From Acidimicrobiaceae bacterium (GTDB lineage: Bacteria; Actinomycetota; Acidimicrobiia; Acidimicrobiales; Palsa-688): 37,377 nucleotides of DNA. The notes under the pieces were generated by a model. That model did no database searches. It had not been told where the DNA came from and saw nothing but the letters and a program-made list of their open reading frames with translations. The stretch lies in contig PMLI01000351.1 in NCBI GenBank assembly GCA_003158835.1, forward strand, positions 1 through 37,377, read 5' to 3'. Positions 27,408-35,268 of the stretch are shown here, one piece after another. Each line of letters begins with the position of its first letter. The stretch's first letter is position 1. Position numbers and translations under genes: made by a program.

Positions 27408-27634
27408 CAGAGGTCCTCCTCTCCGGTAGCGCAGGCCCAGTGGACCTCAACGGCCACGGCGTTGTATGGTCGGCCCGAACGCGCCAATGCCTGTTCCTCC
27501 CGGTCCGCACCGGGCCCAATCGGGATGAGCGTGGTAAAGTCTCCGTCTCCGAAGTTCACGTCGCACGCCGGGCACGGTTTCCCGACAGACGGGTGGTCCG
27601 CCTTTTTTGGTCCGAGCTTCTGTTGTTCGCTCAT
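27407..27634 (-). CDS. Small putative zinc-binding protein, 75 aa
   Basis: The ATG at 27634 overlaps the upstream stop as TGATG. CPAC occurs at residues 21-24, and His65 and Cys68 near the C-terminus (VHWACA) could complete a zinc site. The segment DFTTLIPIGPGADREE lies between. The family is not recognised beyond this zinc-like layout. Confidence 0.6.
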   Translation of the reverse strand: MSEQQKLGPKKADHPSVGKPCPACDVNFGDGDFTTLIPIGPGADREEQALARSGRPYNAVAVEVHWACATGEEDL

Positions 27635-27942
27635 CAGAACGCCCCGGGTTCGACGGCCGCCGACATGGGCGCGGCCAGCCGGAGCGCCGCGCTCTGCGCG
27701 TGGTCGGTCACGATGCGCTCAAGGATCCGGGCGATCTCCAGGATGGGCCCCACGATCTCGTGCGGTAGGTCGAACTTCATGTTGGTCTCCCAATGGTCTG
27801 AGCCGATGGAGTAGCTCGTGATCTTCTTGCCGCCGTCCGTCAACAGCAGGATGGTCGCGGTGACCACCGGCTTGTCGTCCTGCAGATGCACCGAGAACCC
27901 CTCGATCCTTGCCTTGCGGATGTTGATGTTCAAGTCCTGCAT
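27634..27942 (-). CDS. Hypothetical protein, 102 aa
   Basis: The ATG at 27942 has an AGGAGGAG site eight bases upstream. In-frame codons further 5' extend into the neighbouring gene and were rejected. The protein has a beta-rich first half (IRKARIEGFSVHLQDD, then TATILLLTDGGKKI) and a helical second half (IVGPILEIARILERI). No motif is recognised. The 100 nt upstream (27943-28042) hold no convincing gene or promoter. Confidence 0.65.
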   Translation of the reverse strand: MQDLNINIRKARIEGFSVHLQDDKPVVTATILLLTDGGKKITSYSIGSDHWETNMKFDLPHEIVGPILEIARILERIVTDHAQSAALRLAAPMSAAVEPGAF

Positions 27943-28042
27943 CGTCGTCTCCTCCTCTCGTTCTTGAGTCTGCTCCTGAAAACGGTCTCCCGCAGGATCC
28001 TTCGCTCGGTGGCCGTGAGCGCAAGCCACCAGGACGCCCAGG

Positions 28043-28306
28043 TCAGCGCGGCACACTGGCCAGCTCCCGCGCTCGGTCGCAGGCGGCCAGCATGATCTGC
28101 CGCTGGCTGTCGGTCAGGTGCGGCTTGCCCGATGCCATGATCTCCCACCAGCCGATTATCTTGCCGACGTCCACTCGATATTCACGCACCGTAGTCACGA
28201 GCGCGTCGGTGGTGAGGGCGTACATCCGATACCCATCGATACCGTGCTCCGTAATCGCCCGCCGCAGGATCGCTCTGGCCCCGGCCTCGACGTAGGGGTC
28301 GGTCAC
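28043..28306 (-). CDS. Hypothetical helical protein, 87 aa
   Basis: The GTG at 28306 overlaps the upstream stop as GTGA. The protein is all-helical and starts TDPYVEAGARAILRRAI. A WWEIMASGKPHLT segment lies near the middle. No motif or family is recognised. Confidence 0.6.
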   Translation of the reverse strand: MTDPYVEAGARAILRRAITEHGIDGYRMYALTTDALVTTVREYRVDVGKIIGWWEIMASGKPHLTDSQRQIMLAACDRARELASVPR

Positions 28307-28668
28307 GGTTCAAACCAATCCTTCACGCGCTTGGCCGGCGTCGCGGTGCGATATTGGAAGTCCAAGTCCGACGCGGCGACGGCGCGGTCGAAAGCGTGCA
28401 GCGCCTCGAGGTCGTCCAGGCTCACGCGCAGCTGCCGCTCCCGGAGGAACCGGCCCATGACCTGCCGCACCGTGGCTGCCCACGCCTTGATCGGCTTCGG
28501 CTTATTCGGCACACCGTAGGCGGCCTTGAGGTCTGGGAGGCCCGCGCGCCGTGCGATCCCATCCTGGGGGAAACGGTACCCCTGCTCCCGCTCCCGGGCG
28601 TGGAGGACGGCCAGCTTGAGGTCGTCCAGCCGACGGACCTGCAGAGCGCGCACGTCGATGTCGATCAC
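28303..28668 (-). CDS. Hypothetical helical protein, 121 aa
   Basis: The start is set at the GTG at 28668, whose GTGA overlaps the upstream stop, as at most junctions here. A GTG four codons upstream (28680) is possible. The protein is mainly helical, with charged segments (LDDLKLAVLHARERE) and a conserved-looking GIARRAGLPDLKAAYG that could be a helix-turn-helix. The family is not recognised. Confidence 0.6.
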   Translation of the reverse strand: MIDIDVRALQVRRLDDLKLAVLHAREREQGYRFPQDGIARRAGLPDLKAAYGVPNKPKPIKAWAATVRQVMGRFLRERQLRVSLDDLEALHAFDRAVAASDLDFQYRTATPAKRVKDWFEP

Positions 28669-28970
28669 TTTTTCACCCACACTTCTTCCGCCGCCCTTTT
28701 TTTCAGGTCGTCGCACATCTTGTCCAGCGCGATGTAGGTGGCAACCAGTTGTCCCTCGGCGTGATCCAGTTCCTTCTTGAGCCGCTTGACCTCCACCTTC
28801 ATCGCGTCGTGGGCGGAAGCGCGGACCCACGGGTCTTTGTTCTTTGGGTGGTTCGGGCAATTATCCGGACCGCATTGGTTCAGCCGTTCGATCTCTTTCT
28901 CGAGCCGGGCCATCTCCGCGCCGCAGGCTTGGTGTGGGTCGTTCGACACGGGATCCTCGTCGAAGCTCAA
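28665..28970 (-). CDS. Coiled-coil hypothetical protein, 101 aa
   Basis: The ATG at 28970 overlaps the upstream stop as ATGA. Two heptad-rich helices (about residues 17-32 and 56-95) flank a loop with Cys33, Cys38 and His41 (NQCGPDNCPNHP) that might bind metal. It follows the helicase loader gene directly. The function is unknown. Confidence 0.6.
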   Translation of the reverse strand: MSFDEDPVSNDPHQACGAEMARLEKEIERLNQCGPDNCPNHPKNKDPWVRASAHDAMKVEVKRLKKELDHAEGQLVATYIALDKMCDDLKKRAAEEVWVKK

Positions 28971-29749
28971 GGCTTCAGCCTTCGACTCTTACCGCTCATC
29001 TTCAGCACGTCGCAGGGCCCGACGATCCGCCCGGAGATCCGCGTGCTGTATCTCTCGTCGATGTTGCCCGGCCCTTCGATGGGCACGTTCGTCGTGAGGA
29101 ACGTGGGGAGGAGCCACTTCTCCCGGTGGTCGAGGAGGACGTAGAGCCAGCCCCCGACGGCCTCGGTGACCTTCTCCGCGCCGATGTCGTCGACCACCAG
29201 GAGCGGCGCGGCGGCTGCGGCCTTCAGCAGTTTGTTGGCGCTGACCTCGCCCGACTGGCCGTATGCGTCCTGCACGTCCATGACGAAGGCGGGCCAGTCC
29301 AGCCAGCGCCAGACGGCGGGGAAGTCCTTCTCGAGCGCGCCTTCGTGCTCCGACCACCGCGTCTCCCGCTCCCGGATGAAGAGCGCCAGCGCCGCGCTCT
29401 TGCCGACGCCCTCGGGCCCGACCAAGCATGCCCCGCGGTGGCCCTTCATGAATGGCTCGAGGAAGACCGGCATCTTCCACGCTGCGTTCCTGAACTTGAG
29501 CGGCACGCCTGCGGTCGCCAGCATCTGGTCGACCTTGCCCGCGCGTAGGATCCGGCGGTCCGCGCACGCTGTCTCGAAGCATGGCGCGCACAGCGCCGGC
29601 TCCGGCCTCGGATCGGGGAAGGCCGCTTTACATTTCAGGCACGACCACATTTCGACCGACTCCTCGGAGCTGCTCGTCTCGCCCGGCGTCCACGACAACC
29701 GGACGTGAGACAGAAGCCCCGCCGCCTGCTTGAGTTCTGGTTTTCCCAT
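28967..29749 (-). CDS. DnaC-like helicase loader ATPase with zinc finger, 260 aa
   Basis: Residues 37-57 form a zinc finger (CLKC, thirteen residues, CAPC). The AAA+ core follows with Walker A GPEGVGKS (111-118), Walker B LLVVDDIG (183-190) and a sensor-like FLTTN. DnaC/IstB-type proteins load the host DnaB helicase at a phage origin. The ATG at 29749 has a strong GGGAGGAACC site; an inner ATG (29650) with GAGGAG is possible. The first 122 nt overlap the replication gene. Third-position GC is much higher in this frame, so this frame appears to be the constrained one. Confidence 0.87.
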   Translation of the reverse strand: MGKPELKQAAGLLSHVRLSWTPGETSSSEESVEMWSCLKCKAAFPDPRPEPALCAPCFETACADRRILRAGKVDQMLATAGVPLKFRNAAWKMPVFLEPFMKGHRGACLVGPEGVGKSAALALFIRERETRWSEHEGALEKDFPAVWRWLDWPAFVMDVQDAYGQSGEVSANKLLKAAAAAPLLVVDDIGAEKVTEAVGGWLYVLLDHREKWLLPTFLTTNVPIEGPGNIDERYSTRISGRIVGPCDVLKMSGKSRRLKP

Positions 29750-30401
29750 TGGTTCCTCCCTTGGGCGCGAAAAGGCCCGAGTAGTTGTTCGCCATGCTGT
29801 GGTCCACCGCCGCCCGCCGCTGGTCGGCCGGGATGGCCCGGAGCATCCGCCAGAGCGCCTCGATGCCCTTGGTGCCCTTGTAAGTTTGGCCTTTCTCCCG
29901 CTTGAAAGCCAGCCAGTCCAAAACCTCCGCCTCGTTGGCCTTCAGGTCGTCCGGGATGCCGACGCCTTCTTTGGTCTGTTGGGTTGGGTCTGTTGGGTTG
30001 GGTTGGGTCTGTACTGTATGTCTGTCTGTACGGTGGACGGTGGTCGGACGTCCGCCGGACGTCCGCCGGACGTCCCGCTTCCGCTTGGCGTCGCGCCGTC
30101 TCGACGATAAAAGGCGCCCGGCGTACTCGTCCCAGTCGTGTAGGTGGTCGTCTGGGTCAAGGAAACCGGAGTTGCGTAGCGCGGCACGCAAAACGCCTGT
30201 TTCGCCACCCCAATCGCAGGCGCCGACCAGCTCCGCATCCGAGATTTTGCCCAGGTCACCACTCGGGGCGTAGTCGATGGCCCACCACCAAAGGCAGTGC
30301 ATCATGCCGATGGCGCCGCGCCGCGACTCCCCAAGGATGGCAGCCAGCTTGAGGGTCTTGGGGTGGCGCTGCAGCGCCTGGTGGGACTCGATCCACGCCA
30401 T
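29628..30401 (-). CDS. Replication initiator, lambda O-like, 257 aa
   Basis: The N-terminal 100 residues (RHPKTLKLAAIL, then MHCLWWWAIDYAP and LRNSGFLDPDDHLHDWDEYAG) match winged-helix domains of phage replication initiators. Next is a low-complexity Arg/Thr/Pro linker (about 105-145) whose DNA carries tandem repeats, then a C-terminal domain (LDWLAFKREKGQTYKGTKGIEALWR) likely contacting the helicase loader encoded next. This is the lambda O arrangement: DNA-binding domain, origin-encoding linker, helicase-loader contact. ATG at 30401 follows AGGGTGG. Confidence 0.82.
   Translation of the reverse strand: MAWIESHQALQRHPKTLKLAAILGESRRGAIGMMHCLWWWAIDYAPSGDLGKISDAELVGACDWGGETGVLRAALRNSGFLDPDDHLHDWDEYAGRLLSSRRRDAKRKRDVRRTSGGRPTTVHRTDRHTVQTQPNPTDPTQQTKEGVGIPDDLKANEAEVLDWLAFKREKGQTYKGTKGIEALWRMLRAIPADQRRAAVDHSMANNYSGLFAPKGGTNGKTRTQAGGGASVSRPVVVDAGRDEQLRGVGRNVVVPEM
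29973..30012. repeat. G/T-rich tandem 14-bp repeat beside the iterons
   Basis: The unit GGTCTGTTGGGTTG occurs twice in tandem (29973-29986, 29987-30000) with a partial copy to 30012. It is strand-asymmetric and lower in G+C than the surroundings. Its place next to the iterons suggests an unwinding element. Confidence 0.6.
30046..30078. other. Putative replication origin: three iterons with dyad symmetry
   Basis: The palindrome GGACGTCC occurs three times at an 11-bp period (30046-30053, 30057-30064, 30068-30075), two of them followed by GCC. An 11-bp step places all three on one face of the helix. They lie inside the initiator gene, next to the low-GC repeat at 29973-30012, as iterons and the AT-rich part do in the lambda origin. 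Confidence 0.65.
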
Positions 30402-30480
30402 CAGCGCGCCACCCTGGAGTAACCTCGGGCTTGGCCCGCGCGTCCCATCACGGGGGAGTCTGCACCCACCGCATGGGCGT

Positions 30481-30525
30481 AAAAAAAAGCCCCCCCTGAT
30501 GAATCTGGCGAGACACCCGGGGGGG
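30481..30525 (-). terminator. Rho-independent terminator upstream of the initiator gene
   Basis: On the minus strand seven C and seven G (30519-30525 with 30490-30496) enclose a 22-nt loop and are followed by C and eight T. It would end the recombination operon. The rest of 30402-30611 contains no convincing gene; the initiator would need a promoter in this stretch, but I could not identify a good one. Confidence 0.7.
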
Positions 30526-30611
30526 TAAGACGAACCCCGGCGGCCTGTGGGCACGTCGGGGCAGAATATTTTTGTGAACGGTATCTCGCCATGCGCGGAT
30601 TTTGCAACATC

Positions 30612-31121
30612 TCACTTGTGGGCGTCAAGGCTTTTCCCTTTCGCCGGCCGGACAGTCAGCAGCACCGGCCACACGGTGTCGTCGGAGAACGCGAACTTCA
30701 TCCCGGCCCATAAAGTTTTCCCCTCCGGGCCATTCTCCCCTTTGTCGAACGCCTCCCGCGCGACGCGGCACAGCCAGGCGTGGATCCCCTCGCCGGTCCG
30801 CTTGCGGTCCTCGTGCCAGAAATGCCGACAGTAGATGGAGGCCCGGTCGATGGCGTGGCCGCTGACCTCGAGCGTGGGGAGCGTGGTGCCCCGTCGGGCG
30901 AGCTCCCGTTCCGCCAGCGCGGCGTGCTGTATCTTCGCGCCAATCATCCAAGTCAGGTATGAAACCGGAACCCGGACCAGGCGCACGCCCTTGTGGCGCC
31001 CGAATGGCATCACGAAAGCGTGCAGGTCCTGGTCCGGGTCGGGCGCGCGGCCCGGCGCGAACGGAGCGGGCGGCGCCGGCCTGGGCGTCACCCGCTCCGC
31101 GTTGAGGTCCGCCTCGGTCAT
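30612..31121 (-). CDS. DUF3820-like protein, 169 aa
   Basis: Residues about 38-60 read MPFGRHKGVRLVRVPVSYLTWMI, the signature of DUF3820, a domain often found alone in phages and at the end of exonuclease X-like proteins. The rest includes IYCRHFWHEDR and a C-terminal WAGMKFAFSDDTVW beta part, which I do not recognise. A role in DNA metabolism is suggested only by the neighbourhood (RusA, ParB, helicase). ATG at 31121 overlaps the upstream stop as ATGA. Confidence 0.7.
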   Translation of the reverse strand: MTEADLNAERVTPRPAPPAPFAPGRAPDPDQDLHAFVMPFGRHKGVRLVRVPVSYLTWMIGAKIQHAALAERELARRGTTLPTLEVSGHAIDRASIYCRHFWHEDRKRTGEGIHAWLCRVAREAFDKGENGPEGKTLWAGMKFAFSDDTVWPVLLTVRPAKGKSLDAHK

Positions 31122-31501
31122 CGCTGCTTCTTGACCTCGAGCTTCTCCTGTGGAGCGCTCACGTTGAAGACGTAGGTGACGCCGTTCTCGCGCAGGGCGA
31201 ACCCGGTCCGGCCCTCGTCGCGGAGCTCGATCATGATGTCCTGCTTCGTCTTGTCCTGGCGCTCGGTCGCGGCCGTCTTGGCGAGGTCGTCCTGGATGAA
31301 CAGGTCGGCCAGCTTCCGCAGGCGCGAGGCCTCGGGCATCCCGGGCAGGTCCATCTGGTCCTTGGCGAACACGACCTGTTTACCGTCGAGGATCAGCGCG
31401 ACCTTCCCCTCCTCCAGCGGCTCGGGCGGGATGTCTTTTCCCGCGACCACGACGCCTCCGACGGTGATGGTCTCGATGATGGGTTCTTCTACTTTAGGCA
31501 T
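31118..31501 (-). CDS. Hypothetical protein, 127 aa
   Basis: The protein starts MPKVEEPIIETITVGGVVV, a strand-rich N-terminal 45 residues containing VALILDGKQVVF. It continues with a long charged helix (about 60-100) and a terminal strand TYVFNVSAP. It overlaps the RusA gene by 8 nt and the next by ATGA. No family is recognised; the neighbourhood suggests recombination. Confidence 0.65.
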   Translation of the reverse strand: MPKVEEPIIETITVGGVVVAGKDIPPEPLEEGKVALILDGKQVVFAKDQMDLPGMPEASRLRKLADLFIQDDLAKTAATERQDKTKQDIMIELRDEGRTGFALRENGVTYVFNVSAPQEKLEVKKQR

Positions 31502-31850
31502 GGTTTTCTCCTTGGATGTTTTCGACCTCGATCTCCACGCGCGGGCGGGCCTTGTCGTCCCTGCGGTGGAGGTGCAGCTCTACGATCTGCGAGTCGTCGG
31601 CCCAGGCGACCCCCTTCAAAGCGTCCAGCACGGCCTTCGCGGTGTTGTCCAGGTCTCCGACGCGGCGCGGACGGTACGCCCAGATGCTGACGACCAGCGG
31701 GCCGGCCTGGGGGCGGACGCGCTGCTCGAGGGCGCGGTACCCCTGCCGGTCGCGGTAGGCCCGGCCCTCGCGGGACACGAGGACCCGCCCCCCCACCGCC
31801 CGCCAGTAGCGGTTGACGGAGGGGGGGTAGTCCAGCTCGAACCGGGTCAC
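31494..31850 (-). CDS. rusA: RusA-like Holliday junction resolvase, 118 aa
   Basis: The family pattern is complete: PPSVNRYWR near the N-terminus, SREGRAYR (26-33), GDLDNTAKAVLDALKG (65-80) with catalytic Asp66 and Asp68, and WADDSQIVEL with Asp85/86. The length matches RusA (about 120). It would resolve branched DNA made during recombination or before packaging. GTG at 31850 overlaps the ParB-like stop as GTGA. Confidence 0.92.
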   Translation of the reverse strand: MTRFELDYPPSVNRYWRAVGGRVLVSREGRAYRDRQGYRALEQRVRPQAGPLVVSIWAYRPRRVGDLDNTAKAVLDALKGVAWADDSQIVELHLHRRDDKARPRVEIEVENIQGENHA

Positions 31851-33229
31851 CCGGCCTTGGCCTTCGCGGCCTGCTCCTGCCCCCACCGCTTCTCGGCGGC
31901 CTTCGCGGCCTTCCCGGCGATCTTGTCCTGGTCGAGCACCAGGTCCTCGAGGCACTCGGACGTCGCGGCCAGGCGAACCAGGAGCTGCTGCGCCAAGGCC
32001 TTGTTGGTCGTCCCCTCCATCTCGGGCCAGGGCATGAGCGCCCGCTGGACCATACGCCACTGGGCGGGCGTGAAGTCGAACCGGGAACCCTCGACCGTCT
32101 CGGCGACGGCCTGGTGCAACGCCTTGGTGACCTCCTCCTCGACGAACCGCTGCTGCGCGTACGAGGCTCCAGCTGGGGCGCGGGAGGGCTGCTGCGTGTC
32201 CGTCTTCTCGAGGACCTTCCGGTCCAGGCACACCAGGGCGTGGGTCATCTTCTCCCCGGCCCCGCGCGGGGCGACGACGGCCCAGCCGAACTTCTCCGGC
32301 TGCGCCTTGACCAGTTTCGCCACCTGGCGCGGCAGGTCCGCGTTCAGGACGAGGGCGCGCTTCACGCCCTCGAGGCCCCCGGCGTAGTCGGGGCGGTGGA
32401 CGCCCAGGTATTGGATGCCGGGGTAGTCCGCCGCGCAGCCCTTGGAGTACTCGTCGGTGAAGTGGGCCGTCTTCTTCTGGTAGCAGGGCGGGTTGGAGCA
32501 GTGCCCCTTCTCCGCGCCGTCGAACAGGTTCCCCTGGTTCCCACTGTTGAACGGGCAGGCGCTGCAGGCGACCTCGCCCGCGAAGGCCTTGCCCTTGGGG
32601 AAGACCGCCGAGCCGAGGTCGGCGCCGAACTGCCGCTCGATGTGGTCCTTGAGCTCGCGCACCGGGAACCCGTCGAGGTAGTGGCGGGCCTGCGCGACGG
32701 CGTAGGCGACCAACTCCTCGCGCGCCTCCGCGGGCGCTCGGAGGATCTGGTGCCCGTGCGCCGGCGTCAGCGTCCCGTCCTCGACGGCGGCCAGCGCGGC
32801 TTCGGGCAGATCCATCAGGTGAATGGCGCGGTAGACGTAGGTGGCCGACTTCCCGACCCGGCACGCCAGCGTCTCGACGGTGTAGTTGCCGGCCGCCAGC
32901 AGCGCGTTGAGCCCGCGGGCCTCCTCGACGGGGCCCAGGTCCACGCGGTGCAGGTTCTCGAGCATCTGGATCTCGGCGGCGCCCTTCTCGTCCACGTCCA
33001 TGATGCGGGCGGGGATCTTCTCCAGCCCGGCCGCGCGGGCCGCGCGGAGGCGGCGTTCTCCCGCGATCAGCTGGTAGTGGTCGTCCACGCGCCGGACCAG
33101 GATCGGCTCCAGCACGTCGAACTGCTTGACGCTCGCCGTCAGCTCGGCCATCTTCGCCTCGTCGAAGTGGCGCCGCGCGTTCGCGGCCACCACCACGTCC
33201 TGCAACTTCAAGTCCTTCGTCTCGGTCAT
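31847..33229 (-). CDS. ParB-like protein with C-terminal Cys cluster, 460 aa
   Basis: Residues 10-95 form a ParB/Srx domain (NARRHFDEAKMAEL, AGERRLRAAR at 56-65, ENLHRVDL), followed by a KorB-like helix-turn-helix (about 117-138, LACRVGKSATYVYRAIHL). The second half has a Cys cluster (CSACPF at 222-227, HCSNPPCY at 243-250) seen in a subgroup of plasmid- and phage-borne ParB proteins. Without a ParA gene or clear parS sites, a role in replication or recombination regulation is more likely than partition. ATG at 33229 overlaps the helicase stop as ATGA. Confidence 0.85.
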   Translation of the reverse strand: MTETKDLKLQDVVVAANARRHFDEAKMAELTASVKQFDVLEPILVRRVDDHYQLIAGERRLRAARAAGLEKIPARIMDVDEKGAAEIQMLENLHRVDLGPVEEARGLNALLAAGNYTVETLACRVGKSATYVYRAIHLMDLPEAALAAVEDGTLTPAHGHQILRAPAEAREELVAYAVAQARHYLDGFPVRELKDHIERQFGADLGSAVFPKGKAFAGEVACSACPFNSGNQGNLFDGAEKGHCSNPPCYQKKTAHFTDEYSKGCAADYPGIQYLGVHRPDYAGGLEGVKRALVLNADLPRQVAKLVKAQPEKFGWAVVAPRGAGEKMTHALVCLDRKVLEKTDTQQPSRAPAGASYAQQRFVEEEVTKALHQAVAETVEGSRFDFTPAQWRMVQRALMPWPEMEGTTNKALAQQLLVRLAATSECLEDLVLDQDKIAGKAAKAAEKRWGQEQAAKAKAG

Positions 33230-35265
33230 CGTGTCCCTCCCAGTTTGGCGATCAGGTCGCCCATGATGTTGCCCTTCTGCTCGACGGCCTGCCCGTCGGT
33301 CGCCGCCGTCACGACCACCCGCTTCTCGTCGATGAGCGCGATGATCCACTCGTCGATGGTCTTCTCCGCCGCTAGGTACCACGCCGTGACCTGGTCGGTC
33401 TGCCCGATCCGGTGCGCGCGGTCCTCGGCCTGGTCCATCTGCCCGGGGTTCCACCCGAACTCCACGAACGCCACGTTGCTGGCGGCGGTGAGGGTGAGCC
33501 CCACGCCGCCGGCCTGGATGTTCAGGACGATCACCCGACACGTCGGGTCCTGCTGGAACTTGTCCACGATCTGCTGGCGCTCGGCCAGCGGCGTCTCCCC
33601 GTAGATGCAGGGCGCCCCGAACCGCGCGGCCAGGTCCCGGACGACGTCCACGTGCGTTGCGAAGAGTATCAATTTCTCGCCGGACTGCAGGAAGTCCTCG
33701 ACCCACTGTTCGATCCCCGCCATCTTGCCCCGGGCGGCCAGGCGCTTGAGGGCCTCGATCCGCACCAGCTGCTCGGCCGCGCGCGCCCGGTTGGCGGCCG
33801 CGTCGGCGTGGGCCTCCCGGTCCGCCTGGGACAGGAGCAGCAGCTCGTCGTTCTTGAGGGCCTGCTCCCGGATCCACTGGATGAGGTCCTCCTCCGCCCG
33901 GTCGTACTCCGGCCGGTTGTCGATGGCCAGCGGCACGACGGACCGTTGCTTGGGCGGCAGCTCGGTGAGGACGTCCGCCTTGTTCCGCCGGATGAAGCAC
34001 GTCGACCGCAGCCGGTGGTTCAGCTCCTCGAGGTTGGCGGCGCCCGCGGTGTCCACGCCGTGGTCCCCCCGGAAGGCCTGGCAGTACCGACGGACGAACT
34101 GCCAGTAGCCGCCGAACTCTTCGATGCGGCCGAGGAGCTCCAGCTGCGTCACCAGCTCGGACGGCCGGTTTAAGATGGGCGTCCCGGACAGCGCCAGGCG
34201 GACCTTGGCGACGGTGGCCAGGTCCTTGGCCGCCTCGGTGCGCTTGGCCTTCCGGGTCTTGAGGTAATGGCACTCGTCGAAGACCACGGCCGCCGGCGCC
34301 AGCGCCTTGAGCCGGTCCACCAGCTTGCCGAGGACGTCGTAGTTCACGACGACCACGTCCGCCGGCCAGCCGCCCCGGCTGTCCCAGATCGTGACGCGCT
34401 TGCCGGGGAGCCACTTGCACGCCTCGCGGTACCAGTTCACCTTGAGGGACGCGGGGCAGACCACGACGACGGGGAACGCGCCCATGGCTTGGCAGGCGGC
34501 CAGGGCCTGGACGGTCTTGCCGAGGCCCATCTCGTCCCCGATCAGGACGCGCTCGTTCTTCACGGCGTAGGCGACCCCGGCGCGCTGGAACGGGCGGAGC
34601 GTGCCGCCCAGGCCGGGCACGTCGATCTCGGCATCGGTCGCGCGGGACGCCTCGACGTTGGCCTTGGTCTCCTCGACCTTGGCCTGGAGCTTGTGGACCT
34701 CCGCGTGGATCTCGGGCGTGGCGACGAAGCCGTGCGTCTTCAGAAAGGGGAGGAGCTTCTCCAGGACGAAGGGCGTCCGAGGCACGGTCCAGGCCGTGGT
34801 GGCGGGCTCGAACATGGCGCCCGGGATGGCCTTCACGTCGGCCTTGATGCGGTGCCAGACGGCCGAGTCCGCGTCGCGGAACACCATGCCGAACTTGTCG
34901 TCGTCCCGGACGATCACCCGGCGGACCGGCGGGAATGCGGCGCGGTGGACCGCTTCGACCTCGGCCTGGCTCGGGCCGGGCGGGGCGTAAGGCGCGGCCT
35001 CGGGGGGCTCGGGGATGGCCGCGAAGTCGATCCCGGCGCGCTGCAGCTGCCCCTTATACTTGCGGAGCATATTCCAGGCGGCGCGGGCCTTGCGGGGAGA
35101 CCACGTGGCGGGGTCCTGGACGGCCAGGGCGTGGCCGAAGTCGCGGTCGTAGGAGTTGAACCCCTGGCCGTCCTGCTGGACGGCGCCGTCACAGGCGGTG
35201 GCTACCGCCCGGACGGCGCCGTGCAGGGACACGCGGACGTCGGTCGTGGTGTCGGTCTGGGGCAT
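33226..35265 (-). CDS. SNF2-family DNA helicase/ATPase with HARP-like N-terminus, 679 aa
   Basis: Helicase motifs: I DEMGLGKT (244-251), II DECH (330-333), III LSGTP (360-364), a C-terminal domain with LILFATHV, and VI EDRAHRIGQ (about 625). The N-terminal part (about 115-180, WHRIKADVKAIPG, MFEPATTAWTVP) resembles the HARP domain of SMARCAL1-type annealing helicases. It could rewind or remodel replication forks. Together with the neighbouring ATPase and RusA it makes a recombination and fork-repair set. ATG at 35265. Confidence 0.9.
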   Translation of the reverse strand: MPQTDTTTDVRVSLHGAVRAVATACDGAVQQDGQGFNSYDRDFGHALAVQDPATWSPRKARAAWNMLRKYKGQLQRAGIDFAAIPEPPEAAPYAPPGPSQAEVEAVHRAAFPPVRRVIVRDDDKFGMVFRDADSAVWHRIKADVKAIPGAMFEPATTAWTVPRTPFVLEKLLPFLKTHGFVATPEIHAEVHKLQAKVEETKANVEASRATDAEIDVPGLGGTLRPFQRAGVAYAVKNERVLIGDEMGLGKTVQALAACQAMGAFPVVVVCPASLKVNWYREACKWLPGKRVTIWDSRGGWPADVVVVNYDVLGKLVDRLKALAPAAVVFDECHYLKTRKAKRTEAAKDLATVAKVRLALSGTPILNRPSELVTQLELLGRIEEFGGYWQFVRRYCQAFRGDHGVDTAGAANLEELNHRLRSTCFIRRNKADVLTELPPKQRSVVPLAIDNRPEYDRAEEDLIQWIREQALKNDELLLLSQADREAHADAAANRARAAEQLVRIEALKRLAARGKMAGIEQWVEDFLQSGEKLILFATHVDVVRDLAARFGAPCIYGETPLAERQQIVDKFQQDPTCRVIVLNIQAGGVGLTLTAASNVAFVEFGWNPGQMDQAEDRAHRIGQTDQVTAWYLAAEKTIDEWIIALIDEKRVVVTAATDGQAVEQKGNIMGDLIAKLGGTR

Positions 35266-35268
35266 GGG

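Noticed and set aside
27930..28070. Minus-strand frame reading ALTWASWWLALTATERR and a basic tail in the gap between two small genes
   Set aside because: The segment looks protein-like but has no ATG, GTG or TTG start after the upstream gene's stop; it would need a CTG start and has no ribosome binding site.
30401..30628. 75-codon minus-strand frame ending in TGATG at the initiator start
   Set aside because: It contains the whole terminator with its T tract, overlaps the end of the DUF3820-like gene, and its translation has no protein-like character, despite the suggestive overlap at its end.
33967..33990. A further GGACGTCCGCC inside the helicase gene
   Set aside because: It is a single isolated copy, expected by chance in GC-rich DNA; only the tandem triple at 30046 is unusual.
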